Positions 48,050-59,259 of a stretch of DNA of 64,000 bases are shown here, in pieces. The translations under genes and the position numbers were made by a program. The notes under the pieces were generated by a model. That model was not told the origin of the DNA. It made no database searches and saw only the letters and a program-made list of their open reading frames with translations. This DNA comes from Siphonodentalium dalli (Eukaryota; Mollusca; Scaphopoda; Gadilida; Siphonodentaliidae). Position 1 is the stretch's first letter. Each line of letters starts with the position of its first letter. The DNA is taken from positions 13,562,450-13,626,449 of the forward strand of contig CP136069.1 in the NCBI GenBank assembly GCA_032622095.1. The letters run 5' to 3'.

Positions 48050-48525
48050 GGACCTGTATGGCTATTCCAAACCCATTTAGGGCGACACGTTTGAACGTTG
48101 TTAAGAGGGGTCGCTGATGCGTATAATATAACCAATATTTAGTAAGAACCCCCATTATTGAAATACAGCGTTTGATAGTGTATGGATTTGATCATATAGT
48201 GGCTATCAGTGAAGTAATGACATGTGTACTAATGGACCTTGGTAAGGCTAGTTCAGACCATATGAGAGCCACATATGAGAACCACCAAAGACATGAGAAC
48301 CGTAGGAACCATTATCAGAACAACACTCACCCCATGCATTACCCAAACAAACACCATGGCGACAGCGAAACACTACAAAGCTTCACACAGACACCTTTGT
48401 TCCTAATTTCTCATCCCAATTTCAGCGAAAGGGGTCCCGTGGTTTCTGAGAAAATTAGAATTATGGACGCACGAAGAGTGATGGGTTTAGTTCCCACACA
48501 TATATTTATTAACACGTTTTGAGGC
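48050..48525. repeat. Mid-arm repeat with GAGAACCA words (P1 right arm)
   Basis: Mirror of 34860-35330. The copy at 63640-64000 has the same orientation as this one and is more diverged. Confidence 0.75.
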
Positions 48526-49935
48526 TGATATAGATGAATCGTCCCTTTATTGTTACGATGTGAAGTTCATACTCGTAGTAACAGTTTCACTGGCCAGTGT
48601 CACTTAGAAACAATCTTACGGGTCATTGTGACATACAAAGGACTTCAAAGGGAAGTCTATAATATAAGTGTAATATTTTCGCGGGCTTTTTAAGTGGCAT
48701 AATAGGTGTGGCTTCACATTAGCAAAAATGCCCCAAGAAACATGCACACCATGGAAGGAGGAAATATTGAGAATTGAGGATGTACTCCCATGAGAGGGGG
48801 AATAATGTGTTACAGTCAATGGAGCGATTAGGAATGCGGAAAGTAAATTATAGAATATAAGATGTGAAGAGACATATATGACATGTGTAGAGCTTGCTAA
48901 CGGATTTAGTCATAGAAAGAGTAACACCCAAGATGGATGCAGGCAGCCATGTTTATTTATGGAAATTCGTTCAAATTCTATAGAGCACATTTGGAGGTGC
49001 TACTAAACAGGGAATTTTTCAGAAACTTGGAGATGAAAGTGGATATTCGAAGATTATGAGGGATTAGAAGCTGTAAGAAAAAGAAGAGCGAAGGAAAACA
49101 GGAAGTGGTAGAGAAAAACGAAGGAGTGCAAAAGCACAATAAATAATAAAGAACAAAATGGAATATAATGTGTTATGGATTTATATTCACATATTTGTGA
49201 TATACTTCTTGAGGTATAGTACTTCGATGTCTGCATTCAGATGTTTTCTCTCCGCAAATATTTGTATAAAATGATGAAAGGCGTGAGAAAATATAGTACT
49301 ACAGTATGTTGACAAAGGAAACGATATTCCTTATTTGGATTTTCGTGTAGGTGTTTGAAGTACAGAGGCGGAGTTAATAGCCAATTTTTACATGGCTTGT
49401 GATTTGAAGTGTAAAACACTTAGACTGGTCGATAGATATATTTAGAGTGATACAGTACACTTGAACACGTATACATACATGAATGGATGTTTGTTTATAA
49501 ATTTTGCTGTTTAGAATAGTATGGTTGACAATATATACACATGTAATATGGTGAGCGAAAATGTTAGCAATACACATATCTTGGTATAGATATACTCTGC
49601 AAAGTTGTTGGAATAATTGGTGAATTTATGGGATGACAGTGGCCGAGAGTTCACAGTGATGAATAAGTGGGAATATTTTCGATAGTGTATGGGTGTTAAG
49701 TGGATTACCGTATTGGTGTTTCCCATTTAATTGATAATTATCTGCATTAAATTACAACATAATACTAAGGGGGTGTATTACCTGTACAATTAGGACTAAT
49801 AATTACCTGTTACGGGTTTCCGTGGAATCCCATGTGTTCACCAATGATTCCAATGAGCTGGGGTCAGCCTGTAGGGTTCACCGATGGGTCAAATTCCATT
49901 GAGCGGGGGTGTCGGGAGTAGGGGATTCTAATGAC

Positions 49936-50061
49936 TCAGGCGGGGACCTTATTGTAGGATGCGTGATCCTTCAGCTTTAACCGCCTGATATAGTTTTTCA
50001 ACTCCTCCGAAATACCTGGTTTACTCGGGTCATAATACAGAGAATGTAGATATTCATCCAT
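49936..50061 (-). CDS. 41-residue small ORF overlapping the TBP-like stop (right arm)
   Basis: Mirror of 33313-33438, again starting inside the stop region of the TBP-like second repeat (TCATCCAT on the plus strand at 50054-50061). Confidence 0.35.
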   Translation of the reverse strand: MDEYLHSLYYDPSKPGISEELKNYIRRLKLKDHASYNKVPA

Positions 50062-50544
50062 TACTGCAGATTTCGAGTTCCATAATTTTTGGTAGCACCT
50101 CACGTACGATCTGTCGTTGATTCTTTATACCCGTTATTAAAATAGATCCACTGAGGTGACAAGCGAAGTGGATACCCTCAGTGTAGAATGTCACAGCAGG
50201 AAAAATTTCTGGATAATAGTTACCACCAAGATATTCGACCAATAACCTTAATGATAATGCGCTGCATTTATGAACGGCTGACATGGTAATTATACGAACT
50301 CTGGACAGGCATACTGGGTATCCGATCTTTTGAATTATTCTGGCATATACTTTCGCAGTCTTCGAATTCCATCTTCCGCGTGACTAGCGGCTCCGGTACA
50401 CATAAGTTTACCCGTCTTATAGAGCCAGCATGATCCGCCGATAGAACGATTCCTCCAAATTAAGAAACCCCTCTTACATACGACGTAACGTAGTGCATTA
50501 GCCAAATTTATTATATGACAATGAATATTCTTCCCTAAATACCA
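50054..50544 (-). pseudogene. TBP-like gene, two repeats, split by a frameshift (right arm)
   Basis: Mirror of 32830-33320. The second-repeat frame is 50054-50284 and the first-repeat frame 50335-50544. The frame break near 50350 is identical to the left arm. The second repeat has one substitution (Leu-to-Met before ELEICSN). The break is therefore ancestral to the palindrome; either the gene was already dead or it is read by an unseen mechanism. Confidence 0.76.
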
Positions 50545-50902
50545 CTATTGATTGACGATCTAATCCAAACCGTCGGATCACACTGAGTGAGATTTCCCCG
50601 GATCAAATCAGATCACACTCATACGGAAATTGCCGAGATGAGCCGAATTAACGACGACGGACTATTTATCCGTTAAAAATAGACTACGTAACCAGGTACG
50701 CAGTGGCTGTGTTCGTTCTCGCCCCCGTTATTACCGGTAACAAATTTAAACTGCTGCGCATGCGTAGACCGGGAAAGTGTACGTTCCTTTTGTCCCCGCA
50801 CAGTTCCGGGTAATATTTTTGCTGTTATTAACGTTCGTCTGCTAAATTTCTGTACGCATTCTGGTCACTCGCAAATTTTTTCGGACACAAACAAAAACAA
50901 AA
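50545..50902. promoter_or_regulatory. Divergent intergenic region (right arm)
   Basis: Mirror of 32472-32829, with the same GCATGCG word near 50757 and the TTACCGGTAA palindrome near 50732. Confidence 0.45.
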
Positions 50903-52657
50903 ATGTCAAATTGGGGAGATTTTGACATCGAAAGGATGTTTTTAGGAGATTTTTCCGTGGAAGAACCTGAAGAGGATTCTACAAATATTATCAGTGATGA
51001 CTCTGATGTAGCTCAACTATTATTAACAATAACACTTTCTTATCAAATTCTAATGAAGATCATGATGCAGACAATCAGGTTGATAGTTCCAGTGCAAATG
51101 TAAATGTTGCACAAACTGATATGATTGTGAGCTATTCAAATGAAAGTGCTACATGTGCGGTACCAAATGTTAATGTGGAATCTGAAGTTCAAGAAGTTGT
51201 GGGCCTACAGTTACCGGTGGCTTCATTGCCTGGTCCAGGAGGCGATAACACTAGTTACAGTACTAACAGTAACAACAATGCACCAATGAATAAAGCTCCA
51301 ACATACGTGAATGTTTCAGAACAGGAAGTTAATCAGTTTGATGCAAGAATGCGCAACAAAAATACGGAACGGAAGACACAGGGTGCAATAAAACAATTTT
51401 CCCAGTGGCTAGTAGGAAGAAATGAACTCAGAGCCATTACTGACCTATCACCAACTGAACTGGATAACAACATCTCAACATTTCTTCTCTCTATTAGGAA
51501 AGCGGATGGTTCCGACTATGAGCCTGATACACTCACAAGCTATCACAGGTCAATTGCAAGATATCTGGAGGAGAAGGGATACAGCTATGATATATGTGCG
51601 GACTATGTATTTCGATCGTCACGGGCAATTCTGGCATCAAAGAGGAAAGAGTTGAAGCAAAAGGGAAAGGGCAGTAAACCTCATGCAGCTGATCCTATAT
51701 CTCAACAGAGGAAGCTATCTTAAAGGACAAAGGATGTATAGGCCTTGATAGTCCAGTGCGACTCCAAAATAAAATGTGGCTGCAGAACACCATGTTGTTC
51801 GGGCTTCGAGGTGGAACCGAAAATAGAAAGCTGCGATGGGGAGATATAAAGCTGAAGAGGAACGAAGAGGGAATTGAGTATCTTGAACTAAGTGAGCGGG
51901 ATACAAAAACGCGAACGGGAAGTAACAGTGACATGCGAAAATTTAAACCGAAACAGTTTGCCGTTCCCGATGACACTGAGAACTGCCCAGTCAATGCTTA
52001 CAAGGAGTTTGCTGCCAGAAGACCGGACTGTATGAAAGAGAATGATAGCCCCTTCTACCTTGCAGTAAATTACAAACGCAAGCCAGATGCCATTATATGG
52101 TACCAGAAACAGGCTCTTGGTGTAAACACAATTCTAAACATCATGAAAAATATGGCAGAAAAGGCGGACTTACCAGGGAAGAAAACAAACACCAGCGCAC
52201 GGAAGACAACAGCTACTCGCTTATTACATGCTGGCATTGCACCAACAACCATCCAACAGTTAACGGGACACCGAAATGTTCAAAGCATTAATAACTATGC
52301 TGTTGCTTCAAATGAGATGCAACACTCCATTAGTGACATTTTATCAAATGCATCAAGAGATGTTCCTCCTTCACGCAGTCCTGTTCCTACTTCACGCAGT
52401 CCTGTTCCTACAATTCCTACCATTCCTGCAAACTCTTCTCTTTTATTATCCGTAGTCCAGTACATATCAACAGCCAGTCTCTGGAATTACACCAGCACAA
52501 CCGACATGACGAAAATTCGAAAGCTACCGATGGTCGCTTGTTTCCAGGAGCGTCATTTACAAATTGTAAAATCAATGTCTACAACTACTATGGTTCAGCA
52601 ACAGCACAGAAGCGAAGTAGAATCCGTGTGGTTGAGTCGGACAGTGACACTGAGTGA
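50903..52657 (+). pseudogene. Tyrosine recombinase (DUF3504/Crypton-like), right-arm copy, broken
   Basis: Frames at 50903-51103, 51121-51723 and 51756-52688 give the acidic N-terminus, the core-binding region and the catalytic region. The catalytic frame is longer here because Trp is intact at the codon that is a stop in the left arm. Arg I lies in LRGGTENRKL, Arg II in SARKTTATRL, then LTGH and SINNY with the nucleophile Tyr. Shared lesions are the frame changes near 51015 and near 51702 (an apparent TC duplication in ATATCTCAAC). A private single-T insertion near 52440 replaces the natural C-terminal tail, whose original stop aligns with 52655-52657. Family role: DNA strand exchange for element integration or excision. 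An AATAAA lies at 52884-52889. Confidence 0.86.
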
Positions 52658-52893
52658 ACTGTTAGTTTTCTTCTTGTTTTCCAAGTGAAATTGTTGAATA
52701 GTTATTAAATTTTGAACGTTGAACGAACCACCTCATTTCTTACACATATTACTACGCTCGCTGGGAATTTCCACCGACAAAATATAGTTCTCATTTCCGC
52801 CCAAACTTTCAAAATTAGGTCAACATATTGAAGTGAAAGAAATCGGTAATTAAATGGTTATTATTGTAAGTTGGGCGTCATATAATAAACCTT

Positions 52894-53056
52894 TTATCAC
52901 AGCAGTGAGTTGATCCGTGTCGTCGCATCACGTCTCGTTGAGGTGGTCAGATTGCCGGATCAAACTCGTTGCCTGCGGCAACTCGTTTGATCCGGCAATC
53001 TGACCACCTCAACTCGACGTGATACTACGACACGGATCAACACACTGTTGTGATAA
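52894..53056. repeat. 163-bp palindrome downstream of the recombinase gene (right arm)
   Basis: Mirror of 30327-30489. The inner loop triplet and several stem mismatches are identical, so the structure was present before the arms were duplicated. Confidence 0.85.
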
Positions 53057-53449
53057 TATGTATATATCACATCCACAGGACATCCTAACTGACTGGAACA
53101 TACTACATTAGTTACGCGTACCATAGTGACAACATTATGATATGCACGTTACCTTTTATACCACGGAACTTCTTCTATTTATAGTAGGGGCCGGAAGTAG
53201 GTACCCCGCCGACGGACTCAATAGACTCGTCCATAATGTCGAGGCCTCGTGACCTATTGACAAATTAACGATAGATGTGATTATTATCGTATAAATAATA
53301 ATAATTTGACAGAAATATACAATCTCTGATCTAGGTACTTTCAGGCCGAGCCAATCCCACTTTTCTGAAGAACCGTCACTCTCCATAATAAAATATTATA
53401 ACTTAGTACATTCACAACCCTTATAACAATAACCATCACGTGACGTGGA

Positions 53450-53680
53450 AAATTTGAATTTTTTAAAAGTTTTTTGAAATTTGTGAAGTTTTTGAAATTT
53501 TTGAAGTTTTTGAAATTTTTAAAATTTTTGAAATTTTTGAAATTTTTGAAATTTTTGAAATTTTTGAAATTTTTGAAGTTTTTGAAATTTTTGAAGTTTT
53601 TGAAATTTTTTGGACATGCCCAACCGGTATACAAATATACCATGATGCAATGCGTGGGCGGAGAATATATAGTATGATCG
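53450..53680. repeat. P1 right arm: (AAATTTTTG)n minisatellite and GCATCATGGTATATTTG motif
   Basis: Mirror of 29743-29935 with a different number and order of AAATTTTTG/AAGTTTTTG units, as expected from slippage since duplication. The Phe-Leu-Lys repeat frames on both strands are by-products. Confidence 0.85.
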
Positions 53681-54427
53681 TTGAAGCTGAATTTGGGGGT
53701 CAACCCGGAAGAAATTGGATACAAGCTGATTTTGGTGTCATTCGACGCGGAAAAGCTTCAGGAACAACATATCCAAAATCCGCAAAAATCCGTTTATGGG
53801 AAAATTCAGGATCCAAGATGGCGTAAAAGATGGCCGCCAAATGAATAATTTTCCAAACGCAAACCCTCAGTGAATATGGAAGAAATCTCACCAAAACGGA
53901 TTCCATATTGATAGTATAATATATATAATAATTGATAGAACATATATTAGAGATAATTTGGTTGTAAATTGGGACAGACTTCTGTCAATATAACATCCGA
54001 ATTCGAGAAAAATTATAATTTTCAAGTGTATACATTTTTAAGACAACAGTAAATTATATTGGCATACCATATTTATCTTAGATATATGCTCCTTTTGGTA
54101 ACATTCGAACCGGTAAAGCCCCAGGAACAACATACCCAAAATTCAGCGAAATCCTCTGGACAAACATTTTCAGAGCACTTTGAATTACAACCCAGTTTTG
54201 ACTCTCAAATTCTTGTTTTCATCAATTTAAGTAACCGGTTATTAACATGGACGAATCTATGTGCTTGATTTGTCCATACTCTACTAGAACTGCGATTTGT
54301 AAGTGCACAGTATCGAATAATATGATAAACAAGTTTATGTGTACCTCTGATAGCTATATAAGCTGGCTATCAATATCGGTTGGTTCTACAATAAAGAGCG
54401 TTTGCTATAGAACAAGTTATAAGCTTC

Positions 54428-54810
54428 GTAGTGTTTTGCTGTCGCCATGGTGTTTGTTTGGGTATAGGCATGAGTTATGAGTGTGGTTCTCATAATGGTT
54501 CTCATGGTTCTGACATATGGGTCTAGTGTGTTTGATGGTTCTCATATGTGACTCTCATATGGTCTGAACTAGCCTTTACAGACTGAGGTCCTTTAGTGCA
54601 CATTTAATCACTTCACTGATAAACATTATATGGTCAAATCCCTACACTATCAAACGCAATATTTCAATAGTGGGTTTTCTAACAATTTTGACTAAATATT
54701 GGTTATATTATACGCATCAGCGATCCTTCTTAATAACGCTCTGTATATTTTCAAACGCATCGCACTAAATGGGTTTGGAATAGCCATACAGGAAAGGAGG
54801 AACTGAGGTC
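54428..54810. repeat. P2 outer segment homologous to the P1 mid-arm
   Basis: Starting at the AAGCTT junction, this matches about 35,020-35,330 of the P1 left arm in the same orientation (CTGTCGCCATGGTGTTTG, GGTTCTCA cluster, CACTATCAAACGC, GGTTTGGAATAGCCATACAG) with clear divergence. The first ~130 bp are mirrored at 63650-63775. Confidence 0.75.
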
Positions 54811-54975
54811 CTGGGTAGGTCGAAGGCATATTTTTGGCCGATTAAAACATGTCCGCACATGACCTCCGCCGTCTGTCCGATCCCCGCCCACACATTATCA
54901 CGTCACATAACACGAGTCAATATCGATTTACTCTCAGCGTCCACTCGGCGATGGGGAAGCGTGCTGGATAAATTA
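54811..54975. other. P2 left-arm-only stretch; no gene recognised
   Basis: GC-richer sequence around CCGCCGTCTGTCCGATCC and CCACTCGGCGATGGGG. It has no clear partner on the right side, where 63588-63640 is shorter and different. It may be an insertion or a remnant lost from the other arm. Confidence 0.4.
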
Positions 54976-55087
54976 TCGATTCGCTATATTTATAACATGT
55001 TCGGACTCATCCCCCCTCTATATATATATAAACACATACGGACATGTTTGCTATATATATATATAGCTTTTCGTCGACCCCCGCAGG

Positions 55088-55095
55088 TATATAAA
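55088..55095 (+). promoter_or_regulatory. TATA box upstream of the PC4-like gene (left arm)
   Basis: TATATAAA lies 55 bp before the ATG at 55150, a normal distance for a short 5' leader. It is conserved in the right arm as TTTATATA at 63469-63476. Two TATATATATA runs lie further upstream. Confidence 0.6.
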
Positions 55096-55149
55096 CTGTC
55101 GTTACTTGATGTGATATCATAAATGGCTCAATGAAAATAGAGACAGATC

Positions 55150-55660
55150 ATGGATTCTAAGATTCTCGTCAAAAATTTAGGGAGGGACCGATTTCTCAGT
55201 CGGTGAATATGAGGACCGGAAATACGTTGACTTACGAATTTGGAAAGAATGCAAAATCCCTACGACATTCGGGGCTCGTATGAGCTTACCTAGATGGCAA
55301 TGTCTGACTGAAAATATAAAGACCATCGGTGAACATTTAGTATCCAGGAGTCCTATGGATAAAGTGCATCTGGGACACATTCTACATGCGGTTTTAGACC
55401 ACAATAATGGTGTATTACAGTTACGCCAGTATTTCACCCCGAAGGACTCTGAACAGTTGCACCCAACGAAGAAAGGCTGTACGATTAACCAACAGGAATT
55501 TGATGTATTGTTTCAACACATTGACGCCGTTAATCATGTTTTACCTGAATTAGAGAATGTGAAAGCTTGTTATTTAACGCACGATGGACAGATGGAAGCG
55601 TTAGCGTGTACAGAATGCAATCCTGGAGGTTATGGATTTTACACTCAACGTGTTTATTGA
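55150..55660 (+). pseudogene. Tandem PC4-like protein gene, left-arm copy, frameshifted
   Basis: Homologous to the intact gene at 62902-63414. From the ATG at 55150 the reading stops after about 17 codons because two bases (CA/AC) are missing near 55197 relative to the right arm. The rest of the frame remains open from 55280 to 55660. A downstream AATAAA is at 55697-55702. The lesion is private to this arm. Confidence 0.82.
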
Positions 55661-55739
55661 ACTTTGACTCTGTGAGGAATACTTATTTTCATCGTAAATA
55701 AAATAATAACTTATATTATGTTATTCTCAATTCTTTATG

Positions 55740-56345
55740 ATCATCATATACCCACGTTGAGGGTTGGGTGTGCGTGTGACGATTATTTTTGTTTATTTTT
55801 TTGGTGAATTCGCGAAAGATCTCTATTTTTATTTATTTTATTGTTTTGTATTGACGGCGACGTTGAACCTTCTTATAAGGTGAAAACCGCATCAAGATCC
55901 GATTTCTAGAACTCTAGTTAAGTCACATTTTGTCCATTTCCCATGCGGCTGTGACGTCATAGATATTTCAAAATAGCCTATCTCCGATGGCCCCCATCCT
56001 AGACATATTTTTATTGCGTCACGGAAGTATATGACATATATTCCACGCAGTACCCACCTGATTGGTCCCATCCTACACATTATTTTGCATCATGGTATAT
56101 TTGTATGCGGGTTGGGCATGTCCGGACATGACCCACCACTGGTTAACTCCCGCCTTCTTCATATGAATGGTGTATTATCTACATGTATATCACATGATGA
56201 TCTCGGTGGGGTAGCTTCAGTCTTGAATGTTAAAGGGACACTAGGCTTCCAATGGGGATTATTATTAAAGTGACACAAGGCACTCACTATGGATGAATAT
56301 TAAAGTGACATATGGCACACACTGTGGGATAATGTTAAAGTGACA
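55740..56345. other. P2 left arm non-coding stretch with CRE-like and TTAAAGTGACA words
   Basis: Contains TGACGTCA near 55951, GCATCATGGTATATTTG at about 56087 and three TTAAAGTGACA repeats near 56255-56345. The frame at 56031-56273 is conserved in the other arm but has no domain and is not accepted as a gene. Confidence 0.45.
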
Positions 56346-56425
56346 CTCGCATTGAAAACTTCAAAAATCTCAAAATTTCAAAAATTTCAAAAATTTCAAA
56401 AACTTCAAAAATTTCAAACCCCGTA
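56346..56425. repeat. (CAAAAATTT)n minisatellite (P2 left arm)
   Basis: Short version of the P1 minisatellite; its mirror at 61855-61925 has a different unit number. Confidence 0.75.
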
Positions 56426-56639
56426 TATAGTTGACCTGAGGGGTGACAGTATACTTTATGTCATCATATAGGGGCTGCCAATATTTATAAAACCATATTA
56501 TTCTGTCAGGTGTGGGTGATATTTTCGAGGCAGACTTTTGTATCAAGGTTTTCACGAAGTACGTCTTCCCACTAGATGTCGGTCCACTTACCCATACCGT
56601 GAATGGATGCTTGAAAATAAAATCTTCCTGTATATTGGA

Positions 56640-57910
56640 AGAAATTTAGTCTAAAATCCCCATTACATGGAGACAATAAAGAGCCCAGCTGATGTAGACA
56701 AATGCATAAATACTTACTTCATGTATTCTTTTCACCAATTATATGTATTGTACATCTTATAAATTTAGTCTGTTGTATAGAGGAAACATAGCATGTACCA
56801 CGAGACAGTTTCATGTTACGAAAGGCCTACTATGTGAACACATGTGTATATTAATTTCACATATTCTTCTCAAAACGCTCTATTATATACGGGGGGTATC
56901 AAACATTGGTCTTGAAAAGGCCTGCTATGTGGACGCATGTATACATATTTACTTCATATATGCATTCATAGTTCATTTCTCTTAATCGTCGTTCGTTTAA
57001 TAGCATTATTAGTAGAATTATAGTCTAAGCCCGTCGGTATATGGAGAAAATATAGCGTCAATACTGTTTTATTATTGGTAACTAAAATTATTGCATCATG
57101 TATCGCAACTAAACAAGCGAGACAACTCATAAATTTTTAACAGTTCTGATGTCTATGGCGGTTCACACAGTGTATAATTTCATTGTTGTTACCATTTTAG
57201 TGCATACATTACTGATTTCTGTGTAAGAACGCTGGTCTCCATTGTTGTTATGATTGTGCCTATAACTGTCCATATTCTTAAAGAAGTACGGTACCTCTAT
57301 GTGATATGATGTATAACAATTGCCATTTTCACAGGTAAATCACGTATAAACGTTCTTTAATCTATAGTTAAACTGAGTTTCCACACGCAGGTCTATGTCA
57401 TTGTGGACTATATACGTGGTATATATACTTCAGAATATACACGAAGTGAATGTGTTCTAAGTATGCGTATCTGATTTATGTATATGTCCGTGTTTCTTAA
57501 AGCAAATCCAATACATATAAGTGTGTTAGGACGTATATTAAGTGCCCTTTTCACTGTTAAATCAAGTAAAAAGCCCTCTACTATAGTTAACTATTCAGTT
57601 ACACATACGATATAAGCTCTATGGTGGTCCGGTATGTCTTATCAATCTGCCATTATATGCACGAAGGTAATGTGTTCAAATATGTGGGTTATGATGTATA
57701 CTTTAATGTTAAAGTATATAAGCACTCTTCAAGATATGCATATGCAGCATGTTTTAGTTGCCTCTTTACACTGACAGAAAAAAAAGAGGAATATATAATT
57801 ATGAGTTCTACTCTTCATAAAACGTTAGAAAACCATAATCTAACAACGAATATCGAAGAACCAAAGCGATTTCTTGATAAACATTTGAATTATTCCGTCT
57901 ATTTTCAATA
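56640..57910 (+). repeat. A, B and C repeat units (P2 left arm)
   Basis: Unit A near 56645-56715 (TAGTCTAAAATCCCCATTAC, ATGGAGACAATAAAGAGCC), unit B near 57022-57080, and unit C near 57430 and 57650. Order and spacing resemble the P1 arrays, which ties P1 and P2 to one element family. The frame at 57621-57911 is 96 codons, with a charged C-terminal half (HNLTTNIEEPKRFLDKHLN), and is conserved in the right arm (60362-60652); coding status is doubtful. Confidence 0.72.
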
Positions 57911-57911
57911 A

Positions 57912-58769
57912 CGTTGGCAGAAAATTAATTTTTCAATGAGAGTTGGGACAAAACCTCGCATTTTGAGATAAAAATGTATCATTTGTATCGTAGTCTTATA
58001 AAAACGATGGCTTAATACGAACCTATTCGGCATATTGAATGAATGTTTTTAGAAAGAATATCGAAGAACAATGTAGTTACTTGGTAAGCATTGTAAATAT
58101 TCCGTCTGTTTTAAATAAAATGGAAATATTTCGTCTATTTGAAATACAGTTGGAAGCAACAATCAAGTATTTAAATGAAATTTGGACCAAAAACTTATAA
58201 TTTGAGAAAAACATATATCATTTCTATCGAAGTCTTATAATAAAGGAAAGCTTTGTGCGAATCCATTCGGTCTAATGTGTGAATGTGTTCATCATCGCAA
58301 ATATAATGATGCAGAAATGAATTTTCCTAGAAAAATGTTAAAATAGCTTGTATTTAACCGAAATAATATACGATTTGAGTTAAAATGTTTCATATTAGAA
58401 CCATAACGAACCAATGCAAAAGATAGGGGGACATATTTTGCGCATAAAAATACAATATTTTGTTTTTCATTCTCGATCAAAATAATGCAAGGTTGTTAAT
58501 TATCAACAAAACAAAATACTTTGAAACAAAAACGATGACATATGAACTAATATCCAAGAGCTAGTATGAAAATAACCCTCACATTTATAAAAACAAAAAA
58601 TAAAAAAACAATAAAAATTTAGTTTTTGAGTATAAGTCCTTCAAAATTATTGAATGTTTACGTCTATGTTGGATCATATTTGACACAAAAATCAATTAGC
58701 TCACTAACAGTTCGCGCAATATCTCATGTTTTTTAGAAAACGTTTGCAATTTTAGACAACAATATTGCT
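57912..58769. other. P2 left arm AT-rich stretch; no gene recognised
   Basis: Contains two copies of a CGAATCCATTCGG/CGAACCTATTCGG plus GAATGTTTTTAGAAAG-like motif (near 58018 and 58258) and an A-rich run near 58590-58620. The first part is mirrored at 60000-60360; the part from about 58280 to 58770 has no clear mirror. Confidence 0.45.
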
Positions 58770-59085
58770 AGTGAAGGTGAATATTTCATCCTGGAACTCA
58801 TGAAATATGATAAAAATAGATGTAAAGACACTTCCTGAGCCCTCATATCTTTGAGTTATGAACATAAAGTCATTTCATAGTGCCATTGTACCCCATAATT
58901 TGGTCAGGAGAAATGTGTATTTCATTTTTGACCCTTTATGTGTGGTAGCAATCAATGAAATTACAGCCCATGGTACCCTCAGATATGAAGGAATGTCATA
59001 AATGGAGTCAGTTTTACCAATTTAGGCAACATTGTTGCCGGGAAATTGTACATTTCTTGTTGGAACTGCTGAAATGTGATAAACA
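58770..59085 (+). repeat. Centre-proximal ~300-bp dispersed repeat unit (P2 left)
   Basis: Contains ACTTCCTGAGCCCTCATATC, CCATAATTTGGTCAGGAG, GACCCTTTATGTGTGGTAGC and CAACATTGTTGCCGGGAAAT. The right side has a mirror plus two more divergent units. Confidence 0.7.
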
Positions 59086-59097
59086 TTGATCAATAAT

Positions 59098-59206
59098 CGT
59101 TTAGAGTTATTGTTCTTGGGTAAAAAATTGGCGCGGCGGCAGAGGGGTGGGCGGGGGTGAGGGGGGAGGGCGCCAATTTTTTACCCAAGAACAATAACTC
59201 TAAACG
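59098..59206. other. P2 centre: perfect 37-bp stem with G-rich 35-nt loop
   Basis: CGTTTAGAGTTATTGTTCTT continues to GCGC (59098-59134) and is matched without error by 59170-59206. The loop (59135-59169) has G-runs of 4, 3, 5 and 6 separated by 1-3 nt, which fits a G-quadruplex. The stem contains the 15-bp word shared with the P1 centre. This is the exact inversion point of P2. Confidence 0.92.
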
Positions 59207-59259
59207 AAAAATAGAGGTACGAACGCGGGGAGTTTATAATACCACACCATATTCTGATT

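Larger units (their letters stand above)
42358..54427. repeat. P1 giant palindrome, right arm (~12.07 kb)
   Basis: Reverse complement of 28965-41029 with scattered substitutions and small indels. The outer edge is AAGCTTC at 54421-54427, beyond which the sequence switches directly to P2 sequence. Compared with the left arm it differs near 30,440-30,500/52,900, in the (CAAAAATTT)n copy number and at the recombinase lesions. Confidence 0.93.
54976..59134. repeat. P2 palindrome, left arm (~4.2 kb)
   Basis: Reverse complement of 59170-63587 with indels. It carries the PC4-like gene, A/B/C repeat units, a (CAAAAATTT)n patch (56350-56425), TTAAAGTGACA repeats (56255-56345) and one centre-proximal 300-bp unit. 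Divergence between arms looks similar to or slightly higher than in P1. Confidence 0.88.

Noticed and set aside
28965-54427. Pure sequencing fold-back artefact explaining the P1 palindrome
   Set aside because: Not fully excluded, but the arms carry many scattered differences, distinct gene lesions and different minisatellite lengths, which a fold-back of one molecule would not give.
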